Positions 1 through 6,401 of a DNA stretch of 7,304 bases are shown here, in pieces; position 1 is the stretch's first letter, and every line of letters begins with the position of its first letter. A program made the translations under genes and the position numbers. The notes under the pieces are model-generated. The model was not told where the DNA came from. It made no database searches and worked only from the letters and a program-made list of their open reading frames with translations. The DNA comes from DATBMY01 sp036554605 (GTDB taxonomy: Bacteria > Acidobacteriota > Blastocatellia > UBA7656): assembly GCA_036554605.1 (NCBI GenBank), contig DATBMY010000473.1, positions 1 through 7,304 on the forward strand, read 5' to 3'.

Positions 1-629
1 CGCGGCATCTCACTTCCGGCAAAGACGATCGAAAGAGCGAGCGCGATGGCGGAATAGAGGCCGACATTCTGTTTGAAGAGCGCAACCAGCCCGACCGCAA
101 GCCCCGCGGCAAAGACCTGCCCCGGTCGCCGGTCGCTAACCCATCTGAGCGTGAAGAAGATTGCCGCGAGCAGAAATAGAGTTTCGTATTGAATCGGCGC
201 GGGGCGAAACGGCCCGCCCGGCGGGAGCCATACGGCCGTAAGCAGCGCGGGCACGAGCGCGAGCTTCCACGACACGACCTCGCGCGCCGCGATAAAGGCC
301 ATCATCACCGTGAGGGCTTTGAATATCATCACCCCGGTCATTGCCACCAGCAGGCTCACGCCCCAGACTTTGAACAGCCCGGCGTTGAGCAGGAGAATGC
401 CCGGCGTTTGTATCTTGTAAAAGTCGCGATACGGAATTTCGCCTTCGAGCACGCGCTCGGCGGGCACGAGGTTCGCGCCTATGCCTGTCGGGAGAGATTC
501 TTCGCGAAAGTATACCTGGCTATAGAGGGCCGCCGCGACTGCGAGCACCAGCGCGGGAAGGGCCAGGCGCGCGAGCGCGGGCCGCGACGCCGGCAGGCCG
601 ATTGCTGCATCCCGGTTCGATCTGGTCAT
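1..629 (-). CDS. ArnT/GT39-like membrane glycosyltransferase, N-terminal part (3' end outside window)
   Basis: The frame is open from the start to the window edge, giving 209 complete residues, and has no listed stop because it runs off. After a first membrane helix (about 20-38) comes a short outer loop with GANLVPAERVLEGEIPYRDFYKIQTPG, abbreviated here to its key parts: PAER at 56-59, PYRDF at 66-70 and TPGI at 75-78. This loop is typical of GT-C transferases of the ArnT/PMT type, where acidic residues in the first loop are catalytic. More hydrophobic helices follow to the edge. Such enzymes transfer a sugar from a polyprenyl-phosphate donor on the outer face of the inner membrane. Full length would be expected near 450-600 residues. 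ATG 629 is chosen; a GTG at 641, 5 nt after the preceding stop, has the better upstream GAAGGGG (656-650) and would add four residues. Tight spacing implies one operon with the flippase-like gene. Confidence 0.8.
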   Translation of the reverse strand, partial: MTRSNRDAAIGLPASRPALARLALPALVLAVAAALYSQVYFREESLPTGIGANLVPAERVLEGEIPYRDFYKIQTPGILLLNAGLFKVWGVSLLVAMTGVMIFKALTVMMAFIAAREVVSWKLALVPALLTAVWLPPGGPFRPAPIQYETLFLLAAIFFTLRWVSDRRPGQVFAAGLAVGLVALFKQNVGLYSAIALALSIVFAGSEMP

Positions 630-646
630 TGCGCCACTCACGACCG

Positions 647-1702
647 CTACCCCTTCGACCTCGGATCTGCCCAGGCGAGATTTGAGGAGCCGGCCTCGCG
701 GCGGCTCCGCGCGCTCAGTATGTATATGAGGCCGCCCGCAATTGCATTCAGATAGACCGGGGCAAATGCGAGAATCGAGAACGTGACCGCTTTTTCTTGA
801 GATATGCCGGCGGTAGCAAAGAGCGCGATCATGGCCCATTCGCGCACGCCGATTCCGCCAACGGATATGGGCATCATCCTGACGATGTCGACGAGCGCCA
901 TGAAAGAGAAGACCAGCGGCAGGCTGAGCGGCAGCCCCATCGCGCGGGCTACGATAAAACAGCCCAGGCCCCACACGCCCCTGATCATGACCGACAGCAG
1001 GATCGCCGCCCCGAGCATCCCGCGCCGCTTTCTTAGCTCGGACATGGACTCGACCGTTCGCGCGATGGCGTCGCCGAGCCGCCTGGCCTTGAACCTCTCG
1101 CCAAGCATGCGGCTCAAGGCGGCGAGGCGCCTAGAGACTGCTTCGCTCATCAAGGTCAGGGTTAATATGAATGCGACCGCAAGCGTTGCCTCGGCTATCA
1201 AGATGCCTCGCTCGGACTCCCACCCCACGCGGCTGGCGAGCGTTGCCACAAGCCCTATGCTGAGCAGCGTGAAGAGCCCGACCAAACGTTCATAAACGAG
1301 TGAAGAGAGCACGAACGCCTTATCGGGCACTTCGCGCGCCGCGTATATGAGCCGCGCGACATCTCCGCTCACGCCGCCGCCCGGGACGAAATTCATAAAG
1401 AAGATGCCGATCAGGTAATAAAGAAAAAGGCGAGGCGTTTTTAGTCCCGAGCCGCGCGCGCCGAGTATGAGCTTCCAGCGGTAGGCCATCAGCCAGGTCA
1501 CCGTAAACGACGCCAGCACCGCGAGCGGCAGGAGCGCTATTTGAGTCGAGCCGATCGCTTCAGAGATCGCCCGGAGGTCGGATTTCATTATTACGAGCGC
1601 GAGCGCGCCGACGCCTACGGTGACCTGTAGCGCCGCGCGCCACCCATTGCCGCGCAAGTGCCCCGAGGCATGCTCAGGCTCTCGACTTTGGCGCGTAGTC
1701 AT
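647..1702 (-). CDS. LPG_synthase_TM / UPF0104 family flippase-like integral membrane protein
   Basis: A 351-residue protein with about eight membrane helices and the signature segments of PF03706, the flippase-like half of lysyl-phosphatidylglycerol synthases: FMNFVPGGGVSGDVARLIYA (102-121), a conserved ERLVGLF (138-144), and DIVRMMPISVGGIGVREWAM (272-291). It lacks the MprF acyltransferase domain, as do most stand-alone members, which often neighbour glycosyltransferases and are annotated as lysylphosphatidylglycerol synthase transmembrane or flippase-like proteins. The start is taken as ATG 1702 because it forms an ATGA overlap with the GT2 stop; the frame is open upstream to an ATG at 1756, but those 18 extra residues lie inside the GT2 gene and match nothing in the family. 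Given its place between a polyprenyl-phosphate sugar synthase and a GT-C transferase, moving a lipid-linked sugar is a reasonable inference, not shown by sequence alone. Confidence 0.87.
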   Translation of the reverse strand: MTTRQSREPEHASGHLRGNGWRAALQVTVGVGALALVIMKSDLRAISEAIGSTQIALLPLAVLASFTVTWLMAYRWKLILGARGSGLKTPRLFLYYLIGIFFMNFVPGGGVSGDVARLIYAAREVPDKAFVLSSLVYERLVGLFTLLSIGLVATLASRVGWESERGILIAEATLAVAFILTLTLMSEAVSRRLAALSRMLGERFKARRLGDAIARTVESMSELRKRRGMLGAAILLSVMIRGVWGLGCFIVARAMGLPLSLPLVFSFMALVDIVRMMPISVGGIGVREWAMIALFATAGISQEKAVTFSILAFAPVYLNAIAGGLIYILSARSRREAGSSNLAWADPRSKG

Positions 1703-2424
1703 TCTTTTTTGCGCTTCCCGTCCGACTTGAGATAGATGTTCGACCAGATGCGCCACAGCTCGCGCAGCGTCGAAGGAATGTGACTCGGCCTTATGGTCGA
1801 GCTGCCCGCCGTTCGCGGATAGTGACGCACCCCTATCTCGACCATGCGAAAACCGTGGTATTTCGCCTTGGCCAGCACTTCGGCGTCGACAAAGAATTTC
1901 CTGGACTCGATTGTCACTTTATCGAAGACCTCGCGGCGAAAGAGCTTGAATGCGCAATCGATGTCGCGGACATTTATGCGAAACATGATCCTCACAAGCA
2001 GATTGAAGCCCCACGAGAGAACGAGGCGGGTGAGCGGGTCGAAGCGGTATATACGAAAGCCGCAGACTATATCGGCCCGCTCGATTAGCGGTATGAGGTT
2101 CCTGATCTCCCGCACGTCGAACTGGTTGTCGGAGTCCGTGTAGAAGATCAGCTGATGGCGCGCGCTCGCAAATCCGGTCTTCAGCGCTTCGGCGTAGCCG
2201 AGGTTCGGGCTGTGGTGAAAGACCCGGATGTGATCCGGGTCTTTCCGAGCAAGAGAGTCGGCTATCTCGCCGGTGCGATCCGTCGAGCCGTCGTCTACTA
2301 TGATTATTTCCCAGTCGCGAAGCGCTAGCGAGCCTAATACACCGGCCATACGGGTTGTGGCTGTCTCTATGTTCTCTTCTTCGTTTAACGCAGGCAGCAC
2401 CGCCGTTATGGTGTCAAACAACAT
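1699..2424 (-). CDS. DPM1-like GT2 glycosyltransferase (polyprenyl-phosphate sugar synthase type)
   Basis: A 241-residue single-domain GT-A enzyme. Visible motifs are VLPALNEEENI (9-19), the nucleotide-binding IIVDDGSTDRT (41-51), NLGYAEALKTGF (74-85), the DxD metal site in YTDSDNQFD (95-103), and RDIDCAFKLFRREVF (153-167), followed by the F-V-D-A-E segment at 178-182. This is the pattern of dolichol/polyprenyl-phosphate mannosyl- or glucosyltransferases. There are no C-terminal membrane helices, so it is the soluble, peripheral form and ends in a lysine-rich tail (KSDGKRKKE). The expected reaction is transfer of a hexose from a nucleotide sugar to polyprenyl phosphate on the cytoplasmic face. 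ATG at 2424 has no clear Shine-Dalgarno, but the N-terminus matches the family's usual short lead into the first strand. The stop overlaps the next start as ATGA, so the product is probably made together with the following membrane protein. Sugar identity is not determinable. Confidence 0.9.
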   Translation of the reverse strand: MLFDTITAVLPALNEEENIETATTRMAGVLGSLALRDWEIIIVDDGSTDRTGEIADSLARKDPDHIRVFHHSPNLGYAEALKTGFASARHQLIFYTDSDNQFDVREIRNLIPLIERADIVCGFRIYRFDPLTRLVLSWGFNLLVRIMFRINVRDIDCAFKLFRREVFDKVTIESRKFFVDAEVLAKAKYHGFRMVEIGVRHYPRTAGSSTIRPSHIPSTLRELWRIWSNIYLKSDGKRKKE

Positions 2425-2473
2425 AGTCCGTCTAGCGACTTCGTCCGCAATGATTATTCTCAGAGCGCGTGAG

Positions 2474-2971
2474 TTAGCTGGCCAGGTTGCTGAGATTATT
2501 TGCCCAGTTAATCTTCACCACGCTGCCATACATCTCGCGCTCCTTCTCTCTGCGTATCCGGCAGGCCCGCAGCAGCGCGCCCTTCTCTCCATATTTATCC
2601 ACGGGCACCAGAACCCGATCGACACGGCCCGGCTCCGGGTTCCACGTCACTATGTAGTATTGCTTTGCGACGCGTTCGCCATTGTCGCCTCGCACGTATC
2701 TTCGCTTGAGCTGGATACCCATGATGCCCGTGCTGTTGCGCGGGTTGAAGGCAACGACCTGGCGGTCCGTGCGGGGCTTGCCCAGCTCTTTTTCCGCGCG
2801 GTTGCGGTATTCCACCGCCGCTTCGAGAGCCTTCTTTCTTCCCCCATTCGCTTTGTCGCTAAAAAACTTCACGCGCCGCTGGCCGTTGAACGTAACCCTT
2901 ACAAACCAGCCGAAGGTCTTTCGCGAGGGCTGGTCGATGCGACTTATCCCCTTATAACCACTCTTAGACAT
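2474..2971 (-). CDS. Small basic protein with two AP2/ERF-like DNA-binding modules
   Basis: A 165-residue, strongly basic protein. Residues about 5-63 read like an AP2 module: GYKGISRI, then beta-strands FGWFVRVTFNGQRRVKFFS, then a helix GRKKALEAAVEYRNRAEKEL. A second, more diverged copy covers about 80-149: TGIMGIQLKRRY, QYYIVTWNPEPGRVDRVLVPV, and helix EKGALLRACRIRREKEREMYG. AP2 modules bind DNA through a three-stranded sheet packed on a helix. In bacteria and phages they usually sit in HNH homing endonucleases; no HNH motif or other nuclease signature is present here. A DNA-binding regulator is the simplest inference, but the targets, and whether it controls this operon, are unknown. It lies on the operon strand with a 117-nt leader and a 49-nt gap to the GT2 gene. 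ATG at 2971 is the first canonical start, but see the Shine-Dalgarno entry for a possible ATT start at 2986. The family call rests on motif reading only. Confidence 0.7.
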   Translation of the reverse strand: MSKSGYKGISRIDQPSRKTFGWFVRVTFNGQRRVKFFSDKANGGRKKALEAAVEYRNRAEKELGKPRTDRQVVAFNPRNSTGIMGIQLKRRYVRGDNGERVAKQYYIVTWNPEPGRVDRVLVPVDKYGEKGALLRACRIRREKEREMYGSVVKINWANNLSNLAS

Positions 2972-2995
2972 AGATGATGTACGAATTGTCTTTCC

Positions 2996-3001
2996 CCTCC
3001 T
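2996..3001 (-). promoter_or_regulatory. Strong Shine-Dalgarno (AGGAGG) ahead of the AP2-like gene
   Basis: The minus strand reads AAAAGGAGGGGAAAGACA before an in-frame ATT at 2986-2984. AGGAGG is the best ribosome-binding sequence in the window. It lies 24 nt from the ATG at 2971, too far for normal use, but 9 nt from the ATT, which would add five residues (Met, R, T, S, S) before the annotated Met. No ATG, GTG or TTG occurs between it and 2971. Either a rare ATT start is used, the leader folds to bring the site closer to the ATG, or the motif is fortuitous. Confidence 0.5.
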
Positions 3002-3088
3002 TTTATGAAAATTGCCGAGGGCCAGGATGCGCGCGTTAGTTTGAGGAGTAACCCGCGTCCGGACCCGCGACCAAACCTTTTAATCATT

Positions 3089-4768
3089 CTAACCGAGATA
3101 GCCCCAACCGCGTAGCCGCTCTCGTATCTCATCGCTCTCTTCGTCGGTCATCGCCCCGATAATTTCAGGCGCGGCCGTATCCGCCGCCTTCGAGATTCGC
3201 ACAGGGTTATGGGCTATATACTCCTCGGTGAAAATATCTTCGAGCACTCGCCCGTCCATGTCAGACGGCACCTCTACGCCGAACGTATGAAGTATAGTGG
3301 GCGCGTAATCGATAATACGCGCGCCCGTGACCTCGATCCCACGGCGAAGCCCGGGGCCGCGCCCCATCATCACTCCGTGCATTCGATGGTCGCCCGAGTT
3401 GCCATACACGGGCGTTATGAATTTGTTCGACGTCAGGTCCAGCGTTCCCAGCGGCTTGTTAGCCATATCACTTGGCAAGAATTGTATATCGGGCGACTCG
3501 TCCGTGTGCGGCCCGGTGTAGAGGTCCTCGCGCCGCCATATAGGACCGATCAGCGGCTGGCCGCTTTCGGGGTCCGTCAATCGCCGCAGACGGTTTATGA
3601 CATCGTTTAAGATCCGCTCATAGTCGGCGCCCGGCTCGACTATGCCGCTTGCCTCGCGCCCGCGCAGATTGATGAATATCTGACCGTAATTCCCTTTTGA
3701 GAATGCCCGCGTGCGCGACCAGTCGACGTCTTCGAGCGAAAGCATTAGAGCGTTGGCAAGCTTCATGAGCTTCGAGCGGTTGGTCACGCCGACCGAAAGG
3801 CGCAGGTGCGCAAGCCCCATCTTCATCGCCGAGCGGTAGGCCAGGTCCGGCGTAAGCCCCATGCGAAAGATCGCTCGCTTAAGCCTCGTAAGCGCGTCGC
3901 TCTTGAGCACGAGCAGCCCCTCGTTTATCAGCCAGACGTTGAAGCACAGGAATCTTTTTATCGGGCCGAATCCGTGATCCGAGCCCATATAAACGGTCGT
4001 ATCCTCGCCCGCGGCGTCGCATAATTTGCCTATGGTTTCGTCGACCGCGTTCCAGTATTCATGTATGCGATTGATGTGCGCGGCGTGCTCCTTGCGGTCA
4101 AAGAACGGGTGCGTCTCGTCGAGCAGGTGCCATAGCTCGTGCTGAAACCGGTCTGTGCTCCAGTAGTGCGTGGCCAGCACGTCCCAGCCATACTGCTCCA
4201 TCAGGTACAGGTTTACTTTCGTCTTATATTCAAGCTCGTCGAAAAGCTGATTCAAAATATTATCGACTTTGCCCGGCGCATAGACCTCCGTGATGTAGAG
4301 CTGGTATGGGCCGAAGCGGGCCTCGATCTCATCGATGAGGGTTTCGGGAAAGGTGAAATCGCGGCGGCCGCGCGGGGTCAAAAAGTCCGAAACCATCACG
4401 CCGTTCGATATGGCCGGAGGGTATGTGCAGGGCACGTTCGTCACTATGGCGCGCTTGCCCACAGACGCGAGTATGTCCCAGAAAGGAAGCCCGTCTCTCG
4501 CGCGCGCGCTCACGGGCATATCGGGCAGCGCGCTCGACCCCTTACGGCGCAAGAGAAATTCGAAGATGCCATGCTTGCCCGGGTTCTTGCCGGTCATCCA
4601 CGAAACCCATGCCGTGGGCGTGATCGGCGGAATCGTCGTTTCCAGCGGCCCGCGCACGCCATTGCGGATAAAATCGCTCAGGCGCGGCATCAACCCTTTG
4701 CTCATCAGCGGATCGAGCACGTCGAAGGTCGCGCCGTCGAGACCTATAAAAATTACCTTCTTGGACAT
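3089..4768 (-). CDS. Alkaline-phosphatase-superfamily type I phosphodiesterase / nucleotide pyrophosphatase-like protein
   Basis: A 559-residue protein beginning MSKKVIFIGLDGATFD, with D11 as first metal ligand. The segment IPPITPTAWVSWMTGKNPGKHG carries the predicted nucleophile T50, aligned by its distance to the TG pair at 59-60. Further ligands are D206 and H210 (STDRFQHELWH), D264 and H265 (GSDHGFG) and H461 (GNSGDHRMHG). All two-metal-site residues of the Phosphodiest family (PF01663) therefore look intact and the enzyme should be active. There is no signal peptide or membrane helix; the N-terminus is directly the first beta-strand, so a cytoplasmic location is inferred, unlike many secreted relatives. 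Members often occur in polysaccharide and glycosylation clusters, but substrates there are mostly unknown; a nucleotide-sugar or lipid-linked phosphodiester is possible. The gene follows the flippase stop by 40 AT-rich nt without terminator or Shine-Dalgarno. Confidence 0.88.
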   Translation of the reverse strand: MSKKVIFIGLDGATFDVLDPLMSKGLMPRLSDFIRNGVRGPLETTIPPITPTAWVSWMTGKNPGKHGIFEFLLRRKGSSALPDMPVSARARDGLPFWDILASVGKRAIVTNVPCTYPPAISNGVMVSDFLTPRGRRDFTFPETLIDEIEARFGPYQLYITEVYAPGKVDNILNQLFDELEYKTKVNLYLMEQYGWDVLATHYWSTDRFQHELWHLLDETHPFFDRKEHAAHINRIHEYWNAVDETIGKLCDAAGEDTTVYMGSDHGFGPIKRFLCFNVWLINEGLLVLKSDALTRLKRAIFRMGLTPDLAYRSAMKMGLAHLRLSVGVTNRSKLMKLANALMLSLEDVDWSRTRAFSKGNYGQIFINLRGREASGIVEPGADYERILNDVINRLRRLTDPESGQPLIGPIWRREDLYTGPHTDESPDIQFLPSDMANKPLGTLDLTSNKFITPVYGNSGDHRMHGVMMGRGPGLRRGIEVTGARIIDYAPTILHTFGVEVPSDMDGRVLEDIFTEEYIAHNPVRISKAADTAAPEIIGAMTDEESDEIRERLRGWGYLG

Positions 4769-4808
4769 AACAAAAGAACTAGAAATGTAACTGATGAATC
4801 TGCAAATC

Positions 4809-6401
4809 TCAACCGGGATGACTGGCTGCCATTATCATCAGACAACTCACAAGCAATATTGCCCCAACCGATACGATCAAAATCATCACGCCCTCGTTGA
4901 ACCGGCGCCGCCTGAAGATGACCGGGACTTTGCTCCATATCTCGGCTATCCTGCGCCGCTCGCGCTCGTCATAAAACCGCAGCGCGAACAGCAGCAGTGG
5001 AAATGATAGCGCGAGAAGCGCCTTTATAACGAGCGATAGAAAGAGGGTCGTACGGTTGAGCGTTTCGCCGCGCAGGTGATCGCTGATATAAAAGGCGGCT
5101 ATCAGCGCCGTGCCGACGCCAAGCAGCGTAAAGACGCGACCCCATTCGTAACGAACCTTGAAAAACATATTCGACGCCCAGTAGCGCAGCGCGCAAAATA
5201 CTATATAGGAAATCAGCGTCGAGATGGTTGCTCCCATCGCCTGGTAGCGAGGTATCAGCAAAAAGTTCAGCGCGATGTTTACCGCCAGCGCGACCGATAT
5301 GACTACCGGCGCATAGATGGTGCGCTTCTTTAGCGTGATGCCGATATTGAGCACTCGCGATGCGGAGTCGAGAACGGCCGCCAGCGCAAGCAGCGGAATT
5401 ATCTGCGCCGCCGACCAGTATCCCCTCAGCGCGTAAAGCACCAGCCCGTCGCCCGCGACGGCAGCAACCGATAGCGCCAAAAACATGCTGACGAAGACTA
5501 TGTAGGTGAGCACGCGCGAGTAATACTCTTCGGCGCCTTCTTCATTCATCACCGAAAAGCGCATGACGGTCCAGACCTGGCTGAACGGAACGGTCACAAG
5601 CACCGTCACCACCGAGACGAGCGTATTTGCCAGCGCATATGCCCCAAGCTCGCGGTCGCGCGCGTACCGCTCAAGAAAGAAGCGGTCGATCATCATAAAG
5701 AGCGTGAGAGCGATCTGGCTGAAGATCAACGGCACGCCGAAGGCAAGCAGGCCGCGCAGTTCGGCAAGCGAGAAGCTCAAGCTCAGCTCGCGCCGTACCA
5801 TAAGGAAAAAGATCACGGCTTCGAAAGCCGCGCCCGCCAGCCGCCCAATCAGCACGTTCTCTATTGACGCATCAACAAAGACGACCAGGTAGGTAATGAA
5901 TATGATCTGAAAGAAAAAGGCCGTGATGCTGACGATTGAGTATCGCGCCGACTTGAATTTTGCTCTGAGTATCGAGTCCGGTATGAGCGCGATGATCTCG
6001 AAGAAGCTTATGAGGAATACGAGCCTGAGCAGGTCGGCGCGCCCGGCGTTGCCCGAGAATACGAAACTCGACAACCGCGGCGCGAAAGTCGTGAGCAGAG
6101 CGATGCTCGCGGTGGCTGAAAAAAGCAGGAAAAGTAGAGTCGAGCCTACGATCCTGTTTTGCTGCGACCGGTCTTCGGTTTCGTAGTAGTGACGAAAGAA
6201 GGCGTGGTTGAGGCCGAATTTCAGAACTATCGTGATGAGTGTGAGCGAGATAGTCAGCAGCGACAAGACTCCGAACTCGTCCGCTCTCAGGTAGCGCGTA
6301 TAGACCGGCACAAGCACCAGCCCGAAGGCGCTGTTGACGACGCTGCCGAGGCCGAATATCAGCGTATGCTTGACGGTCTTTTTTATCTTGTCGTAAATCA
6401 A
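4809..6401 (-). CDS. Wzx/MATE-type polysaccharide (lipid-linked oligosaccharide) flippase
   Basis: A 530-residue, very hydrophobic protein with a dozen or more predicted membrane helices. It opens with the usual basic amphipathic stretch (MIYDKIKKTVKHTLIFGLGSVVNSAFGLVLVPVYTRYL, shown here only to mark residues 1-38) and continues LRADEFGVLSLL, the hallmark N-terminus of polysaccharide-biosynthesis flippases (PF01943/PF13440 type, with a C-terminal half like PF14667). The role known for the family is flipping an undecaprenyl-diphosphate-linked oligosaccharide across the inner membrane. The start is TTG at 6401, inside the TTGA overlap with the upstream YfhO-like stop; no Shine-Dalgarno is visible, so translation probably depends on coupling. 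No suitable ATG exists near the N-terminus. Beyond the expected last core helix (about 455-475) there is a charged segment, an RRRR patch and one more hydrophobic helix near the C-terminus (about 505-525), longer than a typical Wzx. The substrate cannot be read from sequence. Confidence 0.9.
   Translation of the reverse strand: MIYDKIKKTVKHTLIFGLGSVVNSAFGLVLVPVYTRYLRADEFGVLSLLTISLTLITIVLKFGLNHAFFRHYYETEDRSQQNRIVGSTLLFLLFSATASIALLTTFAPRLSSFVFSGNAGRADLLRLVFLISFFEIIALIPDSILRAKFKSARYSIVSITAFFFQIIFITYLVVFVDASIENVLIGRLAGAAFEAVIFFLMVRRELSLSFSLAELRGLLAFGVPLIFSQIALTLFMMIDRFFLERYARDRELGAYALANTLVSVVTVLVTVPFSQVWTVMRFSVMNEEGAEEYYSRVLTYIVFVSMFLALSVAAVAGDGLVLYALRGYWSAAQIIPLLALAAVLDSASRVLNIGITLKKRTIYAPVVISVALAVNIALNFLLIPRYQAMGATISTLISYIVFCALRYWASNMFFKVRYEWGRVFTLLGVGTALIAAFYISDHLRGETLNRTTLFLSLVIKALLALSFPLLLFALRFYDERERRRIAEIWSKVPVIFRRRRFNEGVMILIVSVGAILLVSCLMIMAASHPG

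Noticed and set aside
189..1295. Long plus-strand open frames (189-755, 797-1036, 804-1295)
   Set aside because: They lie antisense to two well-supported membrane protein genes and their translations are rich in R, H, P and A without family motifs, as expected from shadows of GC-rich coding DNA.
1703..1756. 18-codon N-terminal extension of the PF03706 protein starting at ATG 1756
   Set aside because: It is contained in the end of the GT2 gene; the ATGA start at 1702 is the standard coupled arrangement and gives the usual family length.
2425..2473. Terminator between the AP2-like and GT2 genes
   Set aside because: The 49-nt spacer has no stable GC stem followed by T residues, so read-through into the GT2 gene is assumed.
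2273..2977. Plus-strand frame of 234 codons covering the AP2-like gene
   Set aside because: It is antisense to the GT2 start and the whole AP2-like gene. The minus-strand reading has coherent repeated domains and a Shine-Dalgarno, the plus-strand one has neither.
2972..3088. Promoter or terminator in the leader of the AP2-like gene
   Set aside because: A CATAAA near 3006 resembles a -10 box but has no matching -35 at proper spacing. The GTCCGGAC palindrome and the short GCC-CTC-GGC hairpin are too small and lack a proper T-run to be called terminators.
4499..4509. Alternating CG tract (CGCGCGCGCGC), possible Z-DNA or repeat
   Set aside because: It encodes an ordinary Ala/Arg-rich stretch of the phosphodiesterase (S-A-R-A-R) and is short enough to follow from codon choice.
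4139..4900. Plus-strand frame of 253 codons
   Set aside because: It is antisense to the phosphodiesterase with all its catalytic motifs, crosses two gene junctions and shows no recognisable domain.
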